Shown here piece after piece: positions 56,137 through 64,000 of a DNA stretch of 64,000 bases. Within the stretch, counting starts at the first letter, position 1. Each line of letters opens with the position of its first letter. A program made the position numbers and the translations under genes. The notes under the pieces are model-generated. The model saw only the letters and a list, made by a program, of their open reading frames with translations. It was not told the origin of the DNA and searched no databases. The stretch is from contig QPMI01000542.1 of assembly GCA_004431415.1 (NCBI GenBank), positions 248,001 through 312,000 on the forward strand, given 5' to 3'. Origin of the DNA: Cyanophora paradoxa (taxonomy: Eukaryota; Glaucocystophyceae; Cyanophorales; Cyanophoraceae).

Positions 56137-56700
56137 AGGAGTCGCGCCCACGCTGCAGAGCTCGAGGCAGGCAAAGATCTGGGGCCGCGAGTCAGAAAGG
56201 GCGAGCGGGCGAGCGTCCGACGGGAGGACCGCGTACCTTCATCGAGGATCGTGAGGCGAAGTCGCGCTCACGCTGCACGCCTCGACGCAGGCGAAGATCT
56301 GGGGCGCGAGTCAGCAAGCGCGAGCGGGCCTCGGCGGGGATCGGGCGGCGGCGAGCGTCCGGCCGGGAGGAGCGCATACCTTCATCGAGGATCGCGAGGC
56401 GAAGTCGCGCTCACGCTGCACGCCTCGACGCAGGCGAAGATCTGGGGCCGCGAGTCAGCAAGCGCGAGCGGGCCTCGGCGGGGATCGGGCAGCGGCGAGC
56501 GTCCGGCCGGGAGGAGCGCATACCTTCATCGAGGATCGCGAGGCGAAGTCGCGCCCACGCTGCACGCCTCGACGCAGGCGAAGATCTGGGGCCGCGAGTC
56601 AGCAAGCGCGAGCGGGCCTCGGCGGGGATCGGGCGGCGGCGAGCGTCCGGTCGGGAGGAACGCGTACCTTCATCGAGGATCGCGAGGCGAACTCGCGCGG
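56137..56700 (-). repeat. 144-bp tandem repeat with exon-like core
   Basis: Four units; TTCATCGAGG recurs at 56238, 56381, 56525 and 56669 (spacing 143, 144, 144). The first unit is shortened. The length is a multiple of three, so frames stay open on both strands. On the minus strand each unit contains GTGCAG|CGTGAGCGCGACTTCGCC...ATGAAG|GTATGC. This is a 36-nt block (RERDFASRSSMK) between a consensus acceptor and donor, with a CTGAC branch-like site upstream. It could be an array of mini-exons or chance splice-like signals in a satellite. Confidence 0.7.
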
Positions 56701-57293
56701 GGCTGCAGCCTGCAGCTGCAGGAAGTGTGAAGTCCGAGTCGTGCGGTCGCGGGTCACCACGGAAGTTCCTGCGTGCGACGATTAGCAAGAATAGCCACAG
56801 AGCGATCGCAGCGCGTCCGAGAGCACGAGTTAAGCCGCGCTCCGCGGATCGGACCTGGCGGGCTGCGGACAAAGCCGTTCGGCGCTCCGGGCGGAAGCTG
56901 CCACTTCCTGAAGCTCTCTGGTCAGCACAGAGTGTATGGAGAAGTCGGCAGCTCGCGGGAGGCGGGCCACGGACCTGATTCGACGAAGTCCGCCCGCGGC
57001 CCGCTCTCGCTGCCGACCTGCGCGCGTACGAGATGCACACAACACTAGAGAGGCCGCTGCTGCATGCTCCGCTCGCCCGCGGGCGCAGCAAGGCGCAGCA
57101 GCGGGCAGCGAGGACTCCGATATTTGCGACTTGTGTACCCGTTCAAAATCGGTACCCAAGTTCGAAGACTCGGACCTCCGACTTGCTCTTAGCTATAGCT
57201 AGAGTTATGCAAGACAAGCGGCGAGTGCAGCTCTGCACTGGAGGCGCTAGCTACGAAGAGTGGAGAGCGCCATAGACCCCGCAGGCTCCGCAG

Positions 57294-59213
57294 GTGACGT
57301 GGCCAGATGCGTGCGGCAGCGCAGGAGGCCGCTTGCTCTTAGCAGCGTACCGAGAGCGTGGATGCGTGGTGCGCTGGATCGGTCCCGCGAGCCCCCATTG
57401 CGCTCTCCAGCGGCGCCGACCTCGGGAGAAGTTGCTCATCCGGGCCCAGGTTCGGCGCAGCTCCCCGCTCTACATCACAGAGGTCTTGAGTCGATGTAAG
57501 AGCGCCACTTGCACGCTTTCAGCCCGACCTGACGCGATTTCGTGCAGGCTGGCAGGCGGCGTGCGGATTGCTTGCACCTTCGAGAGCGCACGACGCACCG
57601 CGCACGCGCAACGCTCTGCATCGTCTCTCCGGTCGATCCTGTTGCAGGCGAGCCGCGCCCGCTGCCGCGCCGCGCCCGAGCGCCGACGGCCGCCGCAGTT
57701 TGATGGTCGCGCGGCCGCACCCGTGCGCTCCCGCCCAATCGCTGCGCATTCCCGTGATCCTCGCCTCAGATGCTCGCGAAACGGCCGCGCGGGAGCGGGT
57801 CCTCCGCCGCTCCTTCCCCCTCGCGGCGGCCTTCCTCGGCTCCACGACCATCCCGTCGCCGAGCTCGCCAGGTCCGAGGGTCCTAGGGGAGGGAGAATCA
57901 ACTTTCGGCCGACCACGTAGGCTTATAAAGGGCTTCAATACGAGTTAAAAGAGCATAGTATCCGGTCCGGTGGCTCACGTTTAGAGACGACTTCCTGGGA
58001 GCGCTGCCGGGCCGCTGGGCCACGGGAATCGCTGCCGCGGGCGCGTTCTCTTATCCCGCGCACTGGTCTGCATCTAACCTCAATCCCGGAACTCGCAGAT
58101 CTCGCAGGCGAGCTCTCCACGCGAAACGGCTGAGGAGCTCCGAGCGTTTCGGGTGCGCGCTCGCCAGGGCGGCGATTCCTCCCAAAATTTTCTTAGCAGA
58201 GGCAGCTCCTCTGAGGGAGTAGAGTACGGGGACCGCCTTTCGACCCCTTCGATTCCGTGAGGAGCTTCCTTTGCGGATCTAGCGCCAGGGCCAGGGCGCA
58301 GCTCTTAAGCCCATCAATCATCTTAAATGTCTCTTCAATGCGCATCTCACATATTTTTGCCTCCCAGATTGTCGGGGATCGATCTGGCGCTTTCGTGGAG
58401 CCCGTGGAGCTCGAGGACGACGTCCGCCGCCTCCAGGTACGAAGGTGCCCTGGGGGCAAAAATCAACTTTCGGCCGACCACGTAGGCTTATAGAGGGCTT
58501 CAATACGAGTTAAATGAGCATAGTCTCCGGTCCGGCAGATTACTTTTAGAAACGACTTCCTGGCACTGTTGCCGGGCCGCTGTGCCACGAGAATCGCTGC
58601 GCCGGGCGCGTTCTCTTATCCCGCGCACTAGTCTGCATCTAATCTCGAGTTCTGCTTGTTCAGATTTCGCAGGCGAACTCCCACGCGAAACGGCTGCGGA
58701 GCTCCGCGCTTTTCTGGTGCGCGCTCGCCAGGCCGCGGCGCCGCTCTTAAGCTCTACGCATAATCTCAAATGTCTCTTCAATGCGCGCTGCGACGTGCTT
58801 CTAGATCGCCCCGTTCTGAACACCCCCGCCTGACCTTATTCTGACATTATTCTGACACTATCCCTAGGACGGACCTCCCGACCCGCCCGGGCCACCGGAG
58901 GCGCGCCGGACCGCCGGACTTGCGCGGCCCGACGGAGACGGGTGCGGGCAAGCGGTGCGTACCCCTACCGGGGGTACATGATTTCTTAGTGACCTTCCTT
59001 CAGTTCCTCATTTCTCGGCACGGCGGCGGCGACGGGCGGCTCCGCGCGGCTCCCCGTGCGCGTCTTGACATGGGCTATCCACAGGCCGAGCGCGGCGCCC
59101 GGCGCCGCGGCCGGGGAGGAGCCCGGGCCGAGATCTCCCAGGAGAACCTCTGGACCGCCGCGCTCCTCTGCGCCTTCCCTATTCCCGCGCGTAGGATGCA
59201 CGGAGGTCGTTAG
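57294..59213 (+). other. Unassigned exon-like segments inside the transposon
   Basis: Several plus-strand segments look like exons bounded by splice signals. One is CTCCCAG|ATTGTCGGGG... to CGCCTCCAG|GTACGA (about 58371-58438, IVGDRSGAFVEPVELEDDV). Another is GCTTGTTCAG|ATTTCGCAGG... to TTTTCTG|GTGCGC (about 58663-58716, FAGELPRETAAELRAFL). A third runs from CTTCAG at 59002 onward (ISQENLWTAALLCAFPIPA). I recognise no family. A one-base length difference from the upstream duplicate breaks the frame there. They may be captured or decayed gene fragments. Confidence 0.2.
57895..58742 (+). repeat. Diverged direct duplication inside the transposon
   Basis: About 57895-58190 and 58465-58742 share AATCAACTTTCGGCCGACCA, the following CGTAGGCTTATA, and most of the next 250 bp with scattered changes and 1-2 base indels. 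A second shared block (AAATGTCTCTTCAATGCGC) lies at about 58325 and 58770, so the duplicated unit was probably about 450-570 bp. Confidence 0.75.
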
Positions 59214-60246
59214 GATGATTCTTTATCTAAATGTGCAGTAAACATGCAGCGCGATTTTCGCTTTCGGCACAGCGGGGCAGTTTTCGCACGCGCCGTCCCG
59301 CGGAGCGGCGCTGGGGCTGCGCGGCCTCTATACGCATCTCTAATCGATATAGAATGTTCGTGGCATGCTGCGCGCCGGGTGGGGTTCCGGGGAATGCATT
59401 CCGCAGCGGAAAGTATACGCAGCCGGTTCAAATTTGGCGGCCTGTTGTGAACGCACCGGCTCATCTCCAGCTTCTAAAACTTGCATATTTGGAATCAGAA
59501 GCTTCAAAATAGGGTGGGTGCTTGTTTCTAGGTCGATACGAGAAGAGGGCCGATCCACGACTCGGTCATGAACATGATGATCATGAACATGATTTGCATG
59601 ACATGACATCGGCGGTTTGCACTCAACCTGCGCATTTTACATTTTACGAAATACCATAAATATCCAGAAGGGTGTAGATGGGGGTTTTCGAGGGTGGCGG
59701 AGACGATGGCGTGTTTCTGCGGCCAGCCAATTAAAGCCTGAACCGGTATTCAAGATTCGCAGTAACGGGGGCCCCATATTGCTCCCAGCATCATTCCGCC
59801 CACCCATTCGCAGGCAGCTTCCACCACTCCGAATATAAGTCATTCAGATGCTATTAAGAGATACTGCATGCTTGGAAGCCCGCTCGGAGTTCGAACCACG
59901 AGCCCCGCACCCTCGAGCCCTTGGCCCCCGCGTGCTCAGTTTGCAGACGAGCTGGCCTCGTTCATATCGATGCTATAAGTTATATATAATTAGCTGCAGG
60001 AAGGCACACTACCTACAACTAAAACTGTAATATTGATAAATTCGGACGTCGATACATACGCCATACATGTCCAGCCGAAATTCTAGCGGAGCACAGCGAA
60101 CGATTGGCGCGAAACTGAGCACGTCAGAAGTGCAGTTTAGAGCAATCTAGAGCAGGGAAATTTTGGTTTCGCGCCAATGTCTCGCCGTGCAGAAGTTGGC
60201 CTCGGGGGTCGCTGCGCCCCGGCCCCTCTTCAGCCCTCGACAGCGC

Positions 60247-61694
60247 AAGGCAGCTCAAGGCCCGCCCAGGCCCCCCGCTCCCCCAACTGCCCTTCCGGGA
60301 CTCGAACGCTGGAGCAATAAGACGCCGGCCGGGCGCGCTGCTAGCTCGGCTAGCTCGCCGCGAAACTGGCCTTTTCCTCGTCGCCTTTGTATGGCCATAC
60401 ATCTAGGAAAATTTCGTACCGGATCCGCACGAAACTGAGCCTTATTCTAGCATCAAGATGCATATTAGCTAGTATTAAACGCTTCAGTTTCTCGCCAATC
60501 GCTTCCCATTATTTTATCCAGCCAAATCGACCAGATACTCTAGATCGATATCTCCGCGAAGTCTCCAGCCAAGGCGCGGAGACTTGCTGGAGAGTGGCTC
60601 TATACAAGTCTCCAAAGAGTCTCCAAGCGGATATTAGCTGGAGACTACAGCTCAGGAAATACTCCATCTAGTCTCCTGAAGCCCAAAAATGCGTTAGTCT
60701 CCAGCTAGTCTCAGTCTATTCTCCAGCTGATCTCCCGGGACCCCCCCTCCACTAGTGGAGCCCGGGATATCGATCCGCGAGCCGCTGAGCTGGGGTCCTG
60801 CAGCTGGGGACCCGCCCGAGATCTAGAGATTCTAGCCTATAGCTAGCAGCTGCAGACCGTACGCGTCGGACCACGCGCGCGCTGCGCATGCGGGCCTGCG
60901 CATGCGGCACGTGCATGCGCACGCGTACGCGTATATGCGTATACGTACGTACGAGGGCGCGTGTATACAAGGCAGCTCAAGGCCCGCCCAGGCCCCCCCG
61001 CTCCCCCCAACTGCCCTTCCCGGGACTCGAACGCTGGAGCAATAAGACGCCGGCCGGGCGCGCTGCTAGCTCGGCTAGCTCGCCGCGAAACTGGCCTTTT
61101 CCTCGTCGCCTTTGTATGGCCATACATCTAGGAAAATTTCGTACCGGATCCGCACGAAACTGAGCCTTATTCTAGCATCAAGATGCATATTAGCTAGTAT
61201 TAAACGCTTCAGTTTCTCGCCAATCGCTTCCCATTATTTTATCCAGCCAAATCGACCAGATACTCTAGATCGATATCTCCGCGAAGTCTCCAGCCAAGGC
61301 GCGGAGACTTGCTGGAGAGTGGCTCTATACAAGTCTCCAAAGAGTCTCCAAGCGGATATTAGCTGGAGACTACAGCTCAGGAAATACTCCATCTAGTCTC
61401 CTGAAGCCCAAAAATGCGTTAGTCTCCAGCTAGTCTCAGTCTATTCTCCAGCTGATCTCCCGGGACCCCCCCTCCACTAGTGGAGCCCGGGATATCGATC
61501 CGCGAGCCGCTGAGCTGGGGTCCTGCAGCTGGGACCCGCCCGAGATCTAGAGATTCTAGCCTATAGCTAGCAGCTGCAGACCGTACGCGTCGGACCACGC
61601 GCGCGCTGCGCATGCGGGCCTGCGCATGCGGCACGTGCATGCGCACGCGTACGCGTATATGCGTATACGTACGTACGAGGGCGCGTGTATACAG
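60247..61694 (+). repeat. Tandem duplication of the transposon right end plus flank
   Basis: Two nearly identical units of about 722-725 bp, 60247-60968 and 60969-61694. Each contains the last 510 bp of the element including its terminal inverted repeat, the GAG flank and about 210 bp of neighbouring DNA. Differences are a few 1-nt indels in C- or G-runs (for example CTGGGGACCC against CTGGGACCC). The flank part is a dense run of palindromes (GCGCATGCG, CACGTG, ACGCGT, GTATAC, CGTACGTACG). Confidence 0.9.
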
Positions 61695-62202
61695 GGCCCA
61701 CGTGCACGCGGCCGCGGCTCGGGGCCCGGCCGGCGCGGGCGGGCCCGAGGGGGGGGGGTACTGCCGTACCGGCCCCACTCGTCGCGTCGACTCGCCGCGC
61801 GGAAAGGCGCGGTGCGCCGGTTGGCACAAGCGATTCGACGCGCCGGCGTCGATGTCTCCGCGGCGAGTCCGCGCAGAGTCCGCGGAGCTTCATGTGTTTT
61901 GATTCTTTTGAAAGGTTTTTCAATCTGAAGAATTAAAAAAAGACAAAGGAATCATTGAAAGGTAACTTCGGGGTAACTTCCGAAAAAAGTGTTGCCGCAG
62001 GCTGGCCCGCACTGCCCGCAGTGCGATCGCCGGTACCGCCAGGCGCCGCGAGCCTCGCGATCGGAGGCCGGGGCCGCCGGGCGGCGGGCGCCGGCGGCGC
62101 GGCCAGCGCCGCCGCGCGGCCGCGCGGCCCGCGCCCGAGCGCCGCGGCGCCCGGCCGCCGCCAGCTGCAGCCCGGCGCCGCGCCGCCGGCGCCCGCCGCG
62201 CT
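61695..62202. other. GC-rich spacer with a possible CxxC exon
   Basis: Mostly low-complexity GC. After GTGTTGCCGCAG at 62000 a plus-strand frame reads AGPHCPQCDRRYRQAP, which has one CxxC pair like the start of a zinc finger. The second half of a finger is not present, so no gene is called. Confidence 0.2.
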
Positions 62203-62450
62203 CCCGAGTCCCGAGTCCTGATCGCGACTCGCCGACAGTCGGCGAGTCCCGAGTCCCGGAGTCCCGAGTCTCCCGACCGTCGGACTCCCGACTCCCGACT
62301 CCCGAGTCCCGAGTCCCGACTCCCGAGTCCCGACTCCCGAGTCCCGAGTCCCGACTCGGCGACTCCCGAGCCTCGGAGTCCCGACTCCCGACTCCCGACT
62401 CCCGGAGTCCGGCGAGTCCCGACTTCCGCGCCCGAGTCGGCCCGACTCGG
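62203..62450 (+). repeat. Seven-base minisatellite (CCGA[G/C]TC)n
   Basis: About 250 bp made of CCGAGTC and CCGACTC units with occasional GGAGTC and GGCGACTC variants. GAGTC and GACTC are reverse complements, so the array can fold on itself and holds dozens of GANTC sites. Confidence 0.85.
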
Positions 62451-62519
62451 CGAGTCCGACTTCGACCCGGGCCCTGATCGGAGGCGCCGTGCCGACTCAC
62501 AGGGATCCGGACTCCGGAT

Positions 62520-62900
62520 CCGGAGTCGGCTCATCAGCCTGGCAGACTCCTCGGCTCTGCTGCGCTCTACTAGGCTACTCTGGCTACTACTACTAGGCTG
62601 CTCTGCTGCTGCCAGCATCCTGCTGGTCCCTGGGAGGCTGGGAGCCTGGGACTCCCTGCAGCGGCTGGTCCGTGGCGACTCCGAGCAGCTGCAGGCTGTA
62701 CTGCAGGCTGCAGCAGGCGTCTGCAGCTGCCCTGGGCGACACTGTGACAGCTGGTAGGATCCGGAGGCGCGAGTCGGCGCATGCACTGCAGCAGGCATCG
62801 GCAGCTGCCCTGGGCCTGTTCCTAGGCCTGGGCCGCCGCCTGGCCCAGCAGCTGCAGACTGCAGTCACTGAGTGTTTCGAGTCAACTTTCGACTGTCTGT
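62520..62900 (+). other. Leu/Ala/Gln-rich open segments, unassigned
   Basis: A plus-strand frame includes the hydrophobic stretch LLWLLLLGCSAAASILLV followed by SLQRLVRGDSEQLQAVLQAA. A 32-nt block CTGCAGCAGGC(G/A)TC then (T/G)GCAGCTGCCCTGGGC occurs at about 62704 and 62787. It may be a membrane-protein fragment or compositional bias from repeated CTG/CAG. Confidence 0.2.
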
Positions 62901-63027
62901 GGAGCTCCTGCAGCTGGAGATCTAGACGCGAACATCTATATATATAGGTCTGCAGTACTAGTTAGCTAGCCATAGATCTATAGCTATAGCTAGGCCCAGC
63001 AGCTTCGAATTCGCAGCATCCATATGC

Positions 63028-64000
63028 ATGCGCAAATGTGCAGCCTTGAATGCAGCTACGCATGCATATGCATGCATATGGCGCCGGCCTGCAGCCGCAG
63101 CTGCCCGCGGCGGGCGGGCAGAGTCCGCGGCCGCGCGCGCCTGTGCACGCGAAGGCAAGGGCCCCGCGGCCGGCGCCGGCACTGGCGCCAGTCGCAGGTC
63201 GCCTCGCGACCGGCGAGATCTAGATCTGGAGCTCGACCGCCGGCAGCGGCCGTCGGGGGCGGCCGCCGTAGGTCTCGGCGCATGCGCGCTGCTGGCCCTC
63301 CAGCTCGGGCTGCTGACCGTGGCGCTCCTGCCTGCGGCTTCGGCAATATCCATCAACGCCTCGTCAATCGTGCTGGCCCCGCCTTCCCGGCCGCCCACTG
63401 GCTTTGAGACCGCGGAAACGTACTACGCCTCTGTTCAGGTACGCAATTGCAATTTGGCAAATGCTGTCCCATTGTCATTTAAATTTGCGAATAAGTCCGA
63501 TACACGTGCCGGTACTTTAAGCACAATTTTGGTTCGCGCTCATCTTACATAAGACTTAATTGCATCTCCCCACACTATATATAGCTATTTTCAGGCCGGG
63601 AGTGTGCACGTGGACCGAACCCTTAGTCACACACGCGGCTAATGACGCCGTCGCAGCGCGTGTACGCCGCTTCGACGGACCCCACAACGAAGCTCGTCTT
63701 CGGCCGCAAGAGTCCGTCTGGGCCGCCGGGCCGCCGCCCGCGCCCTAGGCCTCCCTCCGGCTTCGAGCTGATCATGAGCCACCACCGGTACCGGCGCCGT
63801 TGCGCAGGCGAGCTGTGGCTGGTGGTCGACGTCGATGACCCTCCGGGATCGATGAGGGCGAGTTCTCCTGTCAGGCCTCCGCCTCCACACCTGCAGCGTC
63901 GACGAGGGTGCGAAACAATAAATTCCGCCTTTCTTATGGCTGACCAAGACTTTCCCATGGGCCACCCTTTCCGTGGCACAGCGGCCATGCTGGCCCAGCC
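63028..64000 (+). CDS. Possible membrane or secreted protein, 5' part only
   Basis: An ATG at 63028 opens a basic, Ala/Arg-rich leader of about 85 residues, then a hydrophobic segment (GACALLALQLGLLTVALLPA) and AISINASSIVLAPPSRPP, resembling a signal anchor. The exon ends TATGCCTCTGTTCAG-like at a CAG|GTACGC donor near 63439. A plausible acceptor (CCGTCGCAG near 63654) leads to RVYAASTDPTTKLVFGRKSP and a frame open to the window end. The opposite strand is also open over the last 360 bp, so strand choice is uncertain. No family is recognised. Confidence 0.3.

Larger units (their letters stand above)
55701..60757. mobile_element. Probable CACTA-type (En/Spm-like) DNA transposon
   Basis: The two ends are inverted repeats of about 40 bp. 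The left end starts CACTAGTGGAGGGGGGTCC and continues GGGAGATCAGCTGGAGAATA. The right end, read inward on the minus strand, is the same with one extra G and one extra C. Both begin with the CACTA signature. The element is flanked by a 3-bp direct repeat GAG (55698-55700 and 60758-60760), the target duplication size of this superfamily. Subterminal regions (55735-55980 and 60555-60730) carry many short copies of CTGGAGATTA/CGGAGACT in opposite orientations, as in CACTA elements. I recognise no DDE transposase inside, so it may be non-autonomous. The interior holds tandem and duplicated segments that could be captured host sequence. Confidence 0.72.

Noticed and set aside
56137..56700. CRISPR-like array
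   Set aside because: Units are contiguous 144-bp repeats without unique spacers, in eukaryotic DNA.
57260..57950. A transposase gene inside the CACTA-like element
   Set aside because: No DDE-type or TNP2-like motif could be recognised in any frame; the open frames look compositional.
60290..60330. GGGACTCGAACGCTGGAGC resembling the 3' part of a minus-strand tRNA
   Set aside because: The T-stem does not pair and no anticodon arm is found upstream on that strand.
62000..62050. CPQCDRRY as a C2H2 zinc finger
   Set aside because: Only one CxxC pair; no spaced His pair follows in frame.

Overview
The window is nuclear DNA of a eukaryotic flagellate alga. It is very GC-rich in the gene-dense part. 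Genes are cut into many short exons by short introns (often 30-150 nt, GT-AG, with some GC-AG and at least one AT-AC). They sit head-to-head and tail-to-tail with gaps of roughly 90-400 bp. Two phytochrome histidine kinases with a plant-type chromophore cysteine, a transit-peptide-bearing tRNA-binding protein and four cilium-related genes point to a photosynthetic, ciliated organism. A prasinophyte-grade green alga or an early-diverging streptophyte alga fits best. This is inference from gene content, not a species identification.

Layout. 1-0.95 kb: rearranged partial copy of the kinesin gene found further right. 1.6-3.6 kb (+): F-box/LRR-like gene. 3.9-12.2 kb (-): kinesin-4/KIF21-type motor with WD40 tail. 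12.8-14.5 kb (-): voltage-sensor-only membrane protein, divergent from 14.6-15.9 kb (+): EMAPII-type tRNA-binding protein. 16.1-18.6 kb (-): CDC6, divergent from 18.8-19.9 kb (+): enkurin-domain protein. 20.1-21.1 kb (-): RSPH1-type MORN protein, divergent from 21.3-30.4 kb (+): phytochrome 1. 30.6-34.2 kb (-): second F-box/LRR gene whose last exon is present in three identical 536-bp modules joined by G-tracts. 34.6-43.4 kb (+): phytochrome 2. 43.9-45.7 kb (+): SPEF1/CLAMP-type calponin-homology protein. 46.1-50.3 kb (-): prolidase. 51.2-54.6 kb (+): formate/nitrite transporter. 54.6-63 kb: gene-poor, repeat-rich DNA containing a probable 5.06-kb CACTA-type DNA transposon (55701-60757, 3-bp GAG target duplication) whose right end plus flank is tandemly duplicated. 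63.0-64.0 kb (+): possible start of a membrane protein, cut by the window end.

Functional themes. Kinesin-4/WD40, enkurin, RSPH1 and SPEF1 are all axoneme or microtubule proteins, so the first 46 kb is enriched for cilium genes. The two phytochromes are complete hybrid kinases (PAS-GAF-PHY-PAS-HisKA-HATPase-receiver) produced by tandem duplication. Both carry the same AT-AC, U12-type intron directly after the Cys-His of the bilin-binding motif. Most exon borders were read by eye from splice signals and protein continuity. Gene outer limits are firmer than individual internal exons.
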